64,000 nucleotides of DNA from Vibrio aquaticus (lineage in GTDB: Bacteria > Pseudomonadota > Gammaproteobacteria > Enterobacterales > Vibrionaceae), in the NCBI RefSeq assembly GCF_003970385.1, contig NZ_RXZH01000005.1, positions 124,001 to 188,000 of the forward strand, in the 5' to 3' direction. Position numbers and translations under genes: made by a program. Below are positions 38,247 through 47,270 of the stretch, one piece after another; the first letter of the stretch is position 1; the number at the start of each line of letters is the position of its first letter. Below the pieces are notes generated by a model, which did not search any database, was not told where the DNA came from, and worked only from the letters and a program-made list of their open reading frames with translations.

Positions 38247-39212
38247 ATGAGTAAACCAATCCAAATGGAAAAAGGCGTTAAATACCGCGACGCTGACAAA
38301 ATGGCACTGATTCCTGTAAAGAATATGCCAACAGAGCAGAAAGAAGTTCTTCGTAAGCCGGAATGGATGAAGATTAAACTTCCAGCGGATAGCCAGCGTA
38401 TTCAGGATATTAAATCAGCAATGCGCAAAAACAACCTGCACTCTGTTTGTGAAGAGGCTTCATGTCCTAACTTAGCGGAATGTTTTAACCACGGTACTGC
38501 TACGTTCATGATCCTTGGTGCTATCTGTACTCGTCGCTGTCCGTTCTGTGATGTTGCCCACGGTCGTCCACTTGCGCCAGAAACTGGTGAGCCACAAAAA
38601 CTGGCGAAAACGATTCAAGATATGAAACTGAAGTATGTTGTGATCACTTCAGTAGACCGTGATGATCTACGTGATGGCGGTGCTCAACACTTTGCTGATT
38701 GTAACCGTGAAATCCGCGCGCTAAACCCAAACATTAAGATTGAAACACTGGTTCCTGACTTCCGTGGTCGTATGGACGTTGCTTTGGATCTGATGAAAGA
38801 CAATCCGCCAGATGTTTTCAACCACAACTTAGAAACTGCTCCTCGCTTGTACCGCAAGGCTCGCCCAGGTGCGAACTACAAGTGGTCACTACAACTGCTT
38901 AAGAAATTCAAAGAGCAGCACCCTGATATCCCGACTAAATCAGGGATTATGATGGGCCTTGGTGAAACGAAAGAAGAGATCGTTCAGGTACTTAAGGATC
39001 TGCGTGAGCATGGTGTAACAATGCTTACTCTAGGCCAATACCTAGCGCCAAGTCGTCACCACCTACCTGTTGAGCGTTACGTACCACCTTCAGAGTTTGA
39101 TGAACTAAAAGAGATCGCATTGGAGCTAGGCTTCACGCATGCGGCTTGTGGTCCATTTGTTCGCTCTTCGTACCATGCAGATTTACAAGCGCAAGGTGTG
39201 GAAATCAGCTAA
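38247..39212 (+). CDS. lipA: Lipoyl synthase
   Basis: Radical SAM enzyme that inserts two sulfurs into octanoyl-lipoyl domains. The 321 residues contain both iron-sulfur cluster motifs: the auxiliary cluster cysteines in [12 protein letters not shown] and the radical SAM CxxxCxxC in CTRRCPFC, plus the terminal RSSYHA serine region. It forms an operon with lipB and ends at a clear terminator. Confidence 0.98.
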   Translation: MSKPIQMEKGVKYRDADKMALIPVKNMPTEQKEVLRKPEWMKIKLPADSQRIQDIKSAMRKNNLHSVCEEASCPNLAECFNHGTATFMILGAICTRRCPFCDVAHGRPLAPETGEPQKLAKTIQDMKLKYVVITSVDRDDLRDGGAQHFADCNREIRALNPNIKIETLVPDFRGRMDVALDLMKDNPPDVFNHNLETAPRLYRKARPGANYKWSLQLLKKFKEQHPDIPTKSGIMMGLGETKEEIVQVLKDLREHGVTMLTLGQYLAPSRHHLPVERYVPPSEFDELKEIALELGFTHAACGPFVRSSYHADLQAQGVEIS

Positions 39213-39246
39213 TCGAGCTGCTTAGAAAAAACCGCGAATTTATCGA

Positions 39247-39275
39247 AAGGTCTAGCCATTGTGCTAGACCTTTTT
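39247..39275 (+). terminator. Rho-independent terminator of lipA
   Basis: Stem AGGTCTAGC/GCTAGACCT with a six-base loop and TTTT. It lies 35 bases behind the stop. Confidence 0.9.
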
Positions 39276-39301
39276 CGTTTGGCTAATGTCAGTTTTTATC
39301 T

Positions 39302-39730
39302 TTACCAACAAGCCGTAGGCGTACTCTGCCCGATGTTATTGAGAGTGATCTCTGTATAAGTATTGCCAGAGCACTCATCAGTCAATTGAGCACCTTGGGC
39401 TGTCGCCTTGATGGTGTAGCTAGAAATGGAGGAAGAGACGGCAATAGCAAACTGAGCGCTATCAACCTCGCAGAAACTGCAGTTACCTCCAGAGAGGACA
39501 CTTTGAGCCGCAGAGGCATAGTTGCCTTGGTAAGCGCGCTCCAGTTCAATTTGTATTTTGGCGAGATCGGCGATTGCACTAACTCGGTGAGCTTTCAAAA
39601 GATGGGAGGTATAACTGGGATAGGCGATAGTCGCGAGTATCGCAATCACCGCAACAACAATCATTAATTCGATCAGTGTCATCCCTTTTACTCTTTCTTT
39701 GCGTTTATTGCAGTTATTTTCTCGAATCAT
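39302..39730 (-). CDS. pilE: Type IV minor pilin, PilE-like
   Basis: Type IV pilin-family protein of 142 residues. A basic leader of 16 residues (MIRENNCNKRKERVKG) precedes the prepilin peptidase site G^MTLIELM with the conserved glutamate at mature position 5. A hydrophobic assembly helix and a globular domain with two cysteine pairs (CSFC and C...C near the end) follow. It is transcribed away from the fimT-pilW-pilX-pilV block. In Vibrio cholerae a similar set of genes is tied to the DNA-uptake pilus; membership in that system here is inferred from the neighbours. Confidence 0.88.
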   Translation of the reverse strand: MIRENNCNKRKERVKGMTLIELMIVVAVIAILATIAYPSYTSHLLKAHRVSAIADLAKIQIELERAYQGNYASAAQSVLSGGNCSFCEVDSAQFAIAVSSSISSYTIKATAQGAQLTDECSGNTYTEITLNNIGQSTPTACW

Positions 39731-39831
39731 TTCGAACGCTTCCTTATGATTTTACGACTATTTTTCTCAGGTGTTAGCATCTATTCAAGGTCGAAGAGGG
39801 CCTCACATGGCTTTACATAGGAAAATGGGAA

Positions 39832-40338
39832 ATGTCTCGCGGGTTTACATTCTTTGAATTGGTGATCACCTTAGTGGTACTTGGCGTTGTTTTAGCTATT
39901 GCGGCTCCTAATTTCTCTTCAATGAACCAAGAAACTCAGATGCGCAGGTTCGCCGATGAGCTGCACAACTACCTGGTTCAATCCAAATCTGAAGCGGTGT
40001 GGAGAAACCAGAATCTCTGGTCTCATATCTCTTTATCTACCAATCCGAGCCCGGCAGGGGAATGGACGTTCACCTTAACGACTTCTGATGTTAACAATGC
40101 AGGAACCAAGCTCTTAGAGCTTTCAAGCCGTGCATACAAAGACATTGTACTGGAATCAAACTATTCATCGGATCAAATCAAATTCGATGGTACCCGCGGA
40201 AAAGTGAAAGACGGCCATTTAAGATTCTATATTGATAGCCAAACCAACAACGTACTTCGACTGAAAAGTGCTTACTCATCTAGCCGTATTATGATTTGTG
40301 GTGAAGGAGGCTCTTTGTATGGCTATCCAAGCTGTTAA
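39832..40338 (+). CDS. fimT: GspH/FimT-family minor pilin
   Basis: Minor pilin of 168 residues with a very short leader MSRG before FTFFELVITLVVLGVVLAIAAPNF, giving the prepilin peptidase site G^FTFFE. A GspH-like globular domain follows, with the typical MRRFADELHNYLVQSKSEAVWRNQ helix, and the protein ends CGEGGSLYGYPSC. FimT in some species binds DNA during natural transformation. It overlaps pilW by 20 bases. Confidence 0.87.
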   Translation: MSRGFTFFELVITLVVLGVVLAIAAPNFSSMNQETQMRRFADELHNYLVQSKSEAVWRNQNLWSHISLSTNPSPAGEWTFTLTTSDVNNAGTKLLELSSRAYKDIVLESNYSSDQIKFDGTRGKVKDGHLRFYIDSQTNNVLRLKSAYSSSRIMICGEGGSLYGYPSC

Positions 40339-40969
40339 ACGTCGTTTTCAAGGCGGTGGTTCATTGGTAGAACTTCTTGTCTCTTCATTGATTGGGTTGA
40401 TGGCATTAGGTGTGGTTGGAAGCGTGTATGTCAGTGGGCAAAAAACGGCACTTGAGCGCGCCAAAATGCTGATGTTGACTCAAAATATATCCAGTACGCT
40501 GCAGCAACTTAAGGAAGACAGCCAGCGCGCCGGCTATGATGGTGTTGACTCATCTTCCCTGATGTTATCTGGAGCCAGTAGCTCGCTTTATACTCAGACT
40601 GGCCCCGATCTTTTAGCCTATGTCTATCGCACTGCTTCATCGGGCAGTCACACTTATCGCAGTGTTGTCTACAAGCGAGAGCCTTCTTCAGTGTCGACAT
40701 TAGGTGACGCACTAAAGATTTGCGAAAAGCACTCTTCAACGCTTCTAACCATATCTGCAGCAAGCGACTCGGGCTCAGGAGGAAATTGCTTCAATCTCTT
40801 TGACCCGAAACAAATCTCTATCTCTCAATTCTCTCTCGACAGCAAACGGGTTAAAGGCCCTAGTGCAGTCAGTCAGTGGGTGTCATTGTCGGTGACAGGA
40901 CAATTGGTGTCTGACACCAGTGTTGAATATCAAACAAGCATCGATCTTATGCAAAGGAACTGGCAATGA
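40319..40969 (+). CDS. pilW: Minor pilin PilW-like
   Basis: The 216-residue protein starts at ATG 40319 behind a strong GGAGG located inside the end of fimT. The leader MAIQAVKRRFQGG is cut before GSLVELLVSSLIGLMALGVVG, which keeps the conserved glutamate at mature position 5. A PilW-like globular region with two cysteines follows. The stop overlaps the pilX start (ATGA). It belongs to the pilus initiation complex. Confidence 0.86.
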   Translation: MAIQAVKRRFQGGGSLVELLVSSLIGLMALGVVGSVYVSGQKTALERAKMLMLTQNISSTLQQLKEDSQRAGYDGVDSSSLMLSGASSSLYTQTGPDLLAYVYRTASSGSHTYRSVVYKREPSSVSTLGDALKICEKHSSTLLTISAASDSGSGGNCFNLFDPKQISISQFSLDSKRVKGPSAVSQWVSLSVTGQLVSDTSVEYQTSIDLMQRNWQ

Positions 40970-42210
40970 GGAAAGGGCAGCAACAAGGCGTGATTACATT
41001 GCTGGTGGTTTCAGTGTTGTTGGCTTCGGCCCTTATGTTGACCTTGAGCTCGTACAAATCGGTTTTTTATCAAATTAAACGTTCACAGAATGAGCTCAGA
41101 GATCGTCAAGCTCACTGGGAAACGGAAGGTGGCATTGAATGCTTGTATGCCTATGTGTCTGCTGACCCTGATCGCATGGCAACGCTCTCTTCAGCATCTA
41201 ATACGGTGCTCAATACTTTGTGTAAAGATGATCTCAACCTTACCGAGCTCTACACACAAGCAGCGAGCGGGGATAGATATACCATTCGTTCAAAAAGCGC
41301 TACCCATGATCTCAGTAAACAGGTGCTTTATGCCTCTAAAACAGGCTTCGGTGCTATACAAACTACCGCTGATTTGCGAATCCGAGGCAGTGCCGATATT
41401 GCGCCCGATGCACCAAGAACACCAAGTTCGGGTAGCGAGTATGAATGTGTAGCCGTGCGATACAAAGGGTTAGTGACCTTTGAGACCAGTACAGCTTCGG
41501 ATGTACTTCAAACGACCGACCCTATGGCCGATGGGCCTTTTGTTGGATTTTCAGGAAGTTGTTCAGAGAGTCATAAAACGAGTAATGCCACGAGCAGCGA
41601 TACCACCAATAATCCGACCAATTTTAAAGAGGACTATCAAAAAGACGCGAGTTTAGATCCGTTCAAAAATTATTTTAATAAAGAGAAAACTTCCGCCAAC
41701 ATTGCCGCTATTAAAGCCGATTATGAGGTTGTTGCTCTTCCTACCATTACTGATGGACACGATTGTTCAGACATCATCAATACTCGATTTACCGCCACCA
41801 ATAGAAAGCTCTGGATTGAAGGTCACTGCATTATCGATATGCCGGTGACTGTTTATGGCCCTCACTCCTTGGTGGTTGAAAATGGCATCTTTGCCGTGAA
41901 TGGTTCTACAGTTTTTGAAGGCTCTATGTACCACATGGTCGATATGGCCCTGCCAGCGTTTTCAACGGCCAATATTGCCAATTATTGGAATGACGTCTCT
42001 TTCAAAGGGGTCATACAGTCTTTTCTTGGTTCGAAAACGGTCTACTTTGATAACGGTGCTTTTCACCCAAAAGGTGGGATGATCTTTGATTCTGAAGGTG
42101 CCGAAGTGGTGCTTAATGGTTCATACAATTTGGACTACTCATCTTCAAATAGCCTCAATAACGCACCGAAAGAACTGAGTTGGATAGCAGGGAGTTGGTA
42201 TGTTGATTAG
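40966..42210 (+). CDS. PilX-like minor pilin with long C-terminal domain
   Basis: The N-terminus (MRKGQQQGVITLLVVSVLLASALMLTLSSYKSVFYQIKRSQNELRDRQAHWETEGGIEC) is a PilX-type membrane helix without the usual G^xxxxE cleavage motif. The protein has 414 residues, about twice the size of typical PilX; the added 200 or so residues have a beta-rich appearance with repeated hydrophobic strands (SLVVENGIFAVNGSTVFEGSMYHMV, KGVIQSFLGSKTVYFDNGAF) and four or more cysteines. It sits in the PilX slot of the operon and overlaps both neighbours. The long domain may lie at the pilus tip; that is inference. Confidence 0.78.
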   Translation: MRKGQQQGVITLLVVSVLLASALMLTLSSYKSVFYQIKRSQNELRDRQAHWETEGGIECLYAYVSADPDRMATLSSASNTVLNTLCKDDLNLTELYTQAASGDRYTIRSKSATHDLSKQVLYASKTGFGAIQTTADLRIRGSADIAPDAPRTPSSGSEYECVAVRYKGLVTFETSTASDVLQTTDPMADGPFVGFSGSCSESHKTSNATSSDTTNNPTNFKEDYQKDASLDPFKNYFNKEKTSANIAAIKADYEVVALPTITDGHDCSDIINTRFTATNRKLWIEGHCIIDMPVTVYGPHSLVVENGIFAVNGSTVFEGSMYHMVDMALPAFSTANIANYWNDVSFKGVIQSFLGSKTVYFDNGAFHPKGGMIFDSEGAEVVLNGSYNLDYSSSNSLNNAPKELSWIAGSWYVD

Positions 42211-42622
42211 ACAACAAGGATTCAGCTTACTAGAAGTATTAATTGCCTTTTTGTTGATTGGCATCGCCTCGTTAGGCTTAGTGAAAATGCAGTCTTATGT
42301 AGAGCAGCGCTCAGACTTTGCTGTAAATAGCCACCAAGCACTCAATATTGCTGAACACAAGTTAGAATGGTTTCGAACACGGGGGGCTTCGGCTGCTCAA
42401 TCGACAATGAGCGTGGCTTCTTTCTCTTCTATCACAAGTGGCACTGATACGGCTACTCACTCACCCTATACAGTGCGCTGGGCAGTCTCAGCCCCTGCTG
42501 CCTCACTGTCATCTTCTTTAAAAAGCCTTTCCGTCTCTGTCGAGTGGAATGACCGAGTTGGGGAAACACATTCGGTCACTCTCCAATCAATGGTATCAAG
42601 TTACGCCGAGTTCGATATGTAA
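42200..42622 (+). CDS. pilV: Minor pilin PilV-like
   Basis: The 140-residue protein has a short leader MLIRQQG followed by FSLLEVLIAFLLIGIASLGLVKMQ, a classical type IV pilin N-terminus with the glutamate at mature position 5. The conserved NIAEHKLEWFRTRG segment follows the helix. It overlaps the preceding gene by 11 bases and ends the operon. It works with pilW, pilX, fimT and pilE as pilus assembly initiators. Confidence 0.87.
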   Translation: MLIRQQGFSLLEVLIAFLLIGIASLGLVKMQSYVEQRSDFAVNSHQALNIAEHKLEWFRTRGASAAQSTMSVASFSSITSGTDTATHSPYTVRWAVSAPAASLSSSLKSLSVSVEWNDRVGETHSVTLQSMVSSYAEFDM

Positions 42623-42896
42623 CTAGGTGCAATTGTAATCTAATGGCTTTTTTTGTTTTAAAATGACGTGCTATATATTGTAAATAAGTTTAAATATTGT
42701 TGCTGCGATGGTGTGTTTTGTGTGGATCTTTTGTTGCACGGTGATGGCGTTTTTGCAAAATATGTCTCCAATTATGGAAAAACCATTAGAATCTTGTGCT
42801 TTCCTTGGGCGGATTTAATAGAATACTTGGTGGAAAATAGACCGAGATAATAAATGCATAAAGGTCTAGGGCAACAACATCAATTATGGAGTTACC

Positions 42897-44456
42897 ATGA
42901 GTAACCAAGCAGTAAACAAAGCACCATCCGATAAGCCGAGTGGGATGGATCGCTTCTTAAACTTTATTGAACGAGTAGGCAACAAGATCCCAGATCCTGC
43001 AATTTTGTTCTTCTGGGCATTGGTCATTACTTGGGCAGCATCTGCTCTACTTTCAAACATTTCGTTTGATCTTATTAACCCACGTTCGGGTGAAGCGCTT
43101 GCAATCAACAACCTTTTGACTGGCGAATCTCTAGCAAGCTTCCTTGCGAACATGGTCACTACATTCACAGGCTTTGCGCCTCTTGGTATCGTTCTTGTAG
43201 CGATGTTAGGTGTTGGTGTGGCTGATTCTTCTGGCTTTATTACAACCGGCCTTAAGAAGATGCTTAACTTCACTCCAGCGAAGCTACTAACGCCGATGCT
43301 AATTTTGGTTGCTATCGTGTCTCACACAGCAGCCGATGCCGGTTACGTACTGGTTATTCCTCTAGGTGGTATCATCTTCCACGCGGCAGGCCGTCACCCT
43401 CTAGCGGGTATCGCAGCTGCATTTGCGGGTGTATCAGGTGGTTTCTCTGCAAACTTCATCCCTTCAGGTATCGACCCTCTACTAGCTGGCTTTACACAGA
43501 CAGCAGCTCAGGTTCTTGACCCAGAATACGTGGTTAACCCACTAGCTAACATCTTCTTTACTGGTCTTTCTTCAGTGATCATCGTAGCGATTGGTTGGTA
43601 CGTAACTGAGAAAATCATTGAACCACGTCTAGCGAACACGCCAATTGACGAAGACGCAGAAAAAGCACCAGATCTTGGTTCTTTCACTGAGCTTGAGTCA
43701 AAAGCGTTCCGTTACGCGGGTTGGGCAATGATGGCGGGTATTGCGGTTCTTATTGCTGCAATCATTCCTGAGAACTCAGCGCTTCGCTCTCCTGATGGTG
43801 AAATTACAGCGTTCTCTGCACCGCTAATGAAGTCGATCGTTCCATTGATCTTCATTCTATTCATTATCCCTGGTTACGTTTACGGTAAAGTTTCAGGCAC
43901 GTTCAAAACAAGTAACGACATTATCAAAGCAATGTCTGACACTATGTCGACAATGGGTGCTTACATCGTAATGTCGTTCTTCTGTGCTCAGTTCCTATCT
44001 GCATTCGCTCAGTCAAACATCGGTACTATGCTTGCGCTATACGGTGCTGAAGGTCTGAAAGCGATGAACCTGCCAGGTGAAGCAACCATCATCGGTATGA
44101 TTCTACTGACAGCTGCGGTAAACCTTCTGATCGGTTCAGCATCTGCGAAGTGGGCTCTGATTGGTCCAATCCTAGTGCCAATGCTAATGGCTGTTGGTAT
44201 TTCTCCAGAGCTATCTCAAGCGGCTTACCGTGTAGGTGACTCTGTGTCGAACATCATTTCACCTCTAATGGTATTCTTCCCTCTAGTGGTTGTTTACTGT
44301 CAGCGTTACGTGAAGTCGACAGGTATCGGTACACTTGCGTCACTAATGATGCCATTCTCGATTGCAATGCTAATCGGTTGGTCTATCTTCCTAGTGGCTT
44401 ACTGGACATTGGGTATTCCTCTAGGTATCCAAGCGCCTTACACGTACACAATGTAA
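42897..44456 (+). CDS. abgT: AbgT-family transporter
   Basis: Inner-membrane carrier of the AbgT family. E. coli AbgT takes up p-aminobenzoyl-glutamate; some members export sulfonamides. The 519 residues have about 11-13 hydrophobic segments. Family segments include MDRFLNFIERVGNKIPDPAILFFWALVI, SHTAADAGYVLVIPLGGIIFHAAGRHPLAGIAAAFAGVSGGFSANFIPSGIDPLL and GSASAKWALIGPILVPMLMAVGISPELSQAAYRVGDSVSNIISPLM. It is a single gene with 274 bases of mostly empty sequence before it. The substrate is not certain. Confidence 0.92.
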   Translation: MSNQAVNKAPSDKPSGMDRFLNFIERVGNKIPDPAILFFWALVITWAASALLSNISFDLINPRSGEALAINNLLTGESLASFLANMVTTFTGFAPLGIVLVAMLGVGVADSSGFITTGLKKMLNFTPAKLLTPMLILVAIVSHTAADAGYVLVIPLGGIIFHAAGRHPLAGIAAAFAGVSGGFSANFIPSGIDPLLAGFTQTAAQVLDPEYVVNPLANIFFTGLSSVIIVAIGWYVTEKIIEPRLANTPIDEDAEKAPDLGSFTELESKAFRYAGWAMMAGIAVLIAAIIPENSALRSPDGEITAFSAPLMKSIVPLIFILFIIPGYVYGKVSGTFKTSNDIIKAMSDTMSTMGAYIVMSFFCAQFLSAFAQSNIGTMLALYGAEGLKAMNLPGEATIIGMILLTAAVNLLIGSASAKWALIGPILVPMLMAVGISPELSQAAYRVGDSVSNIISPLMVFFPLVVVYCQRYVKSTGIGTLASLMMPFSIAMLIGWSIFLVAYWTLGIPLGIQAPYTYTM

Positions 44457-44521
44457 ATACCGCATAGTTGGCGCTGTAGCAGCCTAGCTACTACACCAAC
44501 TATTTAGGTATTTGAAATTTG

Positions 44522-44556
44522 AAAGCGCTGGTCGAAAGACTGGCGCTTTTTATTTT
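44522..44556 (+). terminator. Rho-independent terminator of abgT
   Basis: Stem AAAGCGCTGGTC/GACTGGCGCTTT with G-T pairs and a GAAA loop, followed by TTTATTTT. A second, weaker inverted repeat lies at about 44463-44503. Confidence 0.85.
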
Positions 44557-44621
44557 CTGCTTCCTATTTTTAGTACTAGCCACTAGGATCTAGGCTTATA
44601 TGCAAAACCTAGGTATTTCTT

Positions 44622-45167
44622 TTGTCTGATTCTCAATTTTCCCCTCAAGATGAATATTTCATGCGCCGTGCAATGGAGCTCGCAGAGCAAGCTGAATCAC
44701 AAGGTGAAGTGCCTGTTGGCGCTGTCTTGGTAAAGGATGGAGAAATTGTCGCAGAAGGGTGGAATGAATCTATTGGTCAACATGACGCTACAGCTCATGC
44801 TGAGATGCAGACATTGCGTAAAGCCGGCCAAGTATTAGAGAATTACCGTCTGTTGGACACCACGCTGTACGTCACGCTAGAGCCGTGTCCGATGTGCGCT
44901 GGTGCTTTGCTCCATAGCCGGGTTAAACGCATTGTATTTGGCGCACCCGATCTAAAAGCAGGGGCGGCAGGAACAGTATTGAATCTGTTCGAGCATCAAG
45001 CGGCGTACCACTATGCTGACATTGAACAAGGCTTACTGGAAGATGAGTGTCGCGAGCAGCTTCAATCTTTCTTCAAGCGTCGACGCAAAGAGAAAAAGAA
45101 ACAACGTAAGGCCGCTCAACTGATGAGTCTTGATGGGGCTGAAAATCTGGATTCAGGGGAGTCGTAA
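44622..45167 (+). CDS. tadA: tRNA-specific adenosine deaminase TadA
   Basis: Deaminates adenosine 34 of tRNA-Arg(ACG) to inosine. The 181 residues show the zinc site with HAE in TAHAEMQTLRKAG and PCPMC (LEPCPMCAGALLHSRVKRIVFGAPD). The N-terminus FMRRAMELAEQAESQGEVPVGAVLV matches the family. The TTG at 44622 is the best start by comparison with E. coli TadA; an ATG inside (FMRRAM) would cut a conserved part. The C-terminus is strongly basic (KRRRKEKKKQRKAAQ). Confidence 0.94.
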   Translation: MSDSQFSPQDEYFMRRAMELAEQAESQGEVPVGAVLVKDGEIVAEGWNESIGQHDATAHAEMQTLRKAGQVLENYRLLDTTLYVTLEPCPMCAGALLHSRVKRIVFGAPDLKAGAAGTVLNLFEHQAAYHYADIEQGLLEDECREQLQSFFKRRRKEKKKQRKAAQLMSLDGAENLDSGES

Positions 45168-45211
45168 AGGTTTTAAGCAAACACCTTGTTGTAAGATGTT
45201 TGCTCTCTGGT

Positions 45212-45349
45212 TTATGCCTCAGTGATGAGCTGCATAAAGGCGCGGTGACGTGCAATCACCTTCTTTTTGTTGTTGCTTAGCATACGCTTACGGCGGTTTG
45301 CTGTAACCGTTTTATTAAGGCGTTTTGACTGCATTTTACGTCTAAGCAT
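45212..45349 (-). CDS. Small basic protein, 45 residues
   Basis: An open frame of 45 codons plus stop with a strong ribosome binding site AGGAGG seven bases before the ATG. The product is very basic, with about 17 Lys/Arg and only one acidic residue (near the C-terminus), mainly MLRRKMQSKRLNK-type sequence, and has no membrane segment. This composition suggests nucleic-acid or ribosome binding, but I do not recognise the family. It is convergent to tadA; a hairpin GCAAACA/TGTTTGC at about 45177-45203 lies between their ends. Confidence 0.72.
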   Translation of the reverse strand: MLRRKMQSKRLNKTVTANRRKRMLSNNKKKVIARHRAFMQLITEA

Positions 45350-45515
45350 AAAACAACCTCCTATTATGGTTAAAATAAAGTCATGAGCCAATTATCACTA
45401 AGGTAGTTGATATATCGACATTAAGTGACTTATACCCTGCAATTGTTACGTTTTTAAGAAACTTCGCAAGTATTCTAGATCACAGTATTATATTTGGGCA
45501 TCGGTGATGAAATTC

Positions 45516-45549
45516 AAGTGCACAGATTTTGTTCGATACCTGTGCACTT
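45516..45549 (-). terminator. Inverted repeat behind mltF
   Basis: Perfect 10-bp arms AAGTGCACAG/CTGTGCACTT 14 bases after the mltF stop on the minus strand. The following sequence has few T residues, so termination is likely but not certain. Confidence 0.6.
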
Positions 45550-45562
45550 AGAATTGTGAGTC

Positions 45563-47083
45563 TTACTCGGTGGGTTGGGCAGGCTCCGCTGAAGAGGTTG
45601 CCGTCGAATCTGACAAAGCACTTTCAGGTACATCAATGACTTTTAGGTCATCGATGTTGATATCTGACGTATCCGGTGTTTGTTGCTCGACATGGCCGAT
45701 GATGCTCTGGTAGTAGCGGCGAATATTCTCGACGTAATTTCTCGCTTCATCACCTCGTGCAAAACCATAACGTGTTTGGCTATAGTATTTCTTTTGACGC
45801 AGTAGCGGTAAACGCTCTTTAACGTCAGACCATGCGTCAGGGTTGCCACCTTGCCTTTTTGTGAGGCGACGAGCATCCATCATGTGGCCATAGCCAACGT
45901 TATAAGAGGCAAGGGCAAACCAGATCTTCTCATGCTCTTCTATCGAATCAGGAATGCGTGACACCATTCGACGTAAGTATTCAACTCCCCCACGGACAGA
46001 CTGTTCTGGGTCAAGACGGTTTGTCACCCCAACGCTCTTCGCTGTCGGTAGCGTTAACATCATCATGCCGCGTACCCCAGTCGGGGATTTAGCTTTAGGG
46101 TTCCAGTGAGACTCTTGGTAGCCCAATGCAGCAACGAGTCGCCAATCAAACTCATCGGAATATTTCTTGAATAGCGGTGCCCATTTCGGAAGCTTTGAAT
46201 CGAGCGCTCGAATAAATGCACGGGTGTCGACATAATCAAAGCTGTCGATGTGACCAATATATTTCTCTTCCAAAGAGGCGAGGTGGCCTGATTGTTGGAT
46301 ATTGCCAAAAAACTCGATTAAGAGCCCGTATAGGCTTTCATCTTGAGATCGGCGTAAGAACCATGAGATAGGTTGATCCTCGGTCAACTCGAACGCTAAA
46401 GCGACATCGGGATAAATTCGCTGAGAAAGTGAGAGTTCAACGGAATCTGCAAGAGTAAAACGTAAGTCTCCCTCTGACACTTGTTTAAGCAGATCATTCA
46501 CATCGGCATTAGGGTCAATGTGGTAGGAAAATTCAGGGTGCTTTGCTTTGATCGCCATCAGTGTTTGGTTGAAGTGAGAGTCACTGACGATACTCAACAC
46601 GTCTTTACCGTCATTTTCTTCGATCAACTTGGGTTGTCTATCAAGTAACTGTTCAAGGTTCCTTGGACGCCAATTCCCTTTCTTATAAATCACTTGCTGG
46701 CTAACGTAATAATAAGCAGGGCCAGGTCGAAATCGCTTCAACCGCTCAGGAGACTGACTGAGCCCCGCTGCGATGATATCGATCTCTCCCTTATCCAATG
46801 CAGGGTAAAGGCTTGAAATACGGTAGGCAGGCTTCATCTCTAATTGCACACCTAACTCATTAGCGAATTCTCTTGCCAGTTCGTAGTCGAGACCGGCTGG
46901 GCCATCTGGGCCAATATAGTAAGAGAGTTGATTGTTAAGTGTGCCAACACGGAGCACGCCACGCTCTTTGATTAAGTCGAGTTCACTTTTCGGTTCAGAT
47001 TCGATCTGACAGCCGGTCAGCGCAAATGCGCCCATCAGTAATAAGCACAAAGATTTAAAATGGGTAAGGTAATGATTCTTCAT
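45563..47083 (-). CDS. mltF: Membrane-bound lytic murein transglycosylase F
   Basis: Outer-membrane lipoprotein that cuts peptidoglycan to 1,6-anhydromuropeptides. The 506 residues have a signal with lipobox ALTGC, an amino-acid-binding (SBP_bac_3) regulatory domain (about 35-265, GVLRVGTLNNQLSYYIGPDGPAGLDYELAREFANELG) and a C-terminal lytic transglycosylase domain (about 290-450) with the catalytic glutamate in ALGYQESHWNPKAKSPTGVRGMMMLT. The tail is acidic and disordered. It is divergent from purL, as in E. coli. Confidence 0.95.
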   Translation of the reverse strand: MKNHYLTHFKSLCLLLMGAFALTGCQIESEPKSELDLIKERGVLRVGTLNNQLSYYIGPDGPAGLDYELAREFANELGVQLEMKPAYRISSLYPALDKGEIDIIAAGLSQSPERLKRFRPGPAYYYVSQQVIYKKGNWRPRNLEQLLDRQPKLIEENDGKDVLSIVSDSHFNQTLMAIKAKHPEFSYHIDPNADVNDLLKQVSEGDLRFTLADSVELSLSQRIYPDVALAFELTEDQPISWFLRRSQDESLYGLLIEFFGNIQQSGHLASLEEKYIGHIDSFDYVDTRAFIRALDSKLPKWAPLFKKYSDEFDWRLVAALGYQESHWNPKAKSPTGVRGMMMLTLPTAKSVGVTNRLDPEQSVRGGVEYLRRMVSRIPDSIEEHEKIWFALASYNVGYGHMMDARRLTKRQGGNPDAWSDVKERLPLLRQKKYYSQTRYGFARGDEARNYVENIRRYYQSIIGHVEQQTPDTSDINIDDLKVIDVPESALSDSTATSSAEPAQPTE

Positions 47084-47219
47084 TCAAGGCAATCTCATAC
47101 ATCCAGTAGGGCATTTATATCAAAGTGTCATAACAAGGCAAGATAATCCCTGTAACTCTTCGTGTTGAGTGCGTATCGAGAGCGATTTCTGTCGAAATTC
47201 AAAATTGACGAAAAAAATG

Positions 47220-47235
47220 ACGCAAACGGTTGCTT
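47220..47235 (+). promoter_or_regulatory. PurR box upstream of purL
   Basis: ACGCAAACGGTTGCTT, close to the purine-repressor consensus, lies just before the -35 element at 47242. The site lies in the divergent mltF/purL interval. Confidence 0.8.
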
Positions 47236-47241
47236 TTGGTG

Positions 47242-47270
47242 TTACATCACAAAAATAATTGCTATATAAT
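47242..47270 (+). promoter_or_regulatory. Probable purL promoter
   Basis: TTACAT and a perfect TATAAT separated by 17 bases. Transcription would begin near 47277, leaving a leader of about 158 bases before the purL ATG. Confidence 0.72.

Noticed and set aside
42668..42850. A 60-residue open frame before abgT
   Set aside because: No convincing ribosome binding site, low-complexity Cys-rich translation and no recognisable family; treated as non-coding leader sequence.
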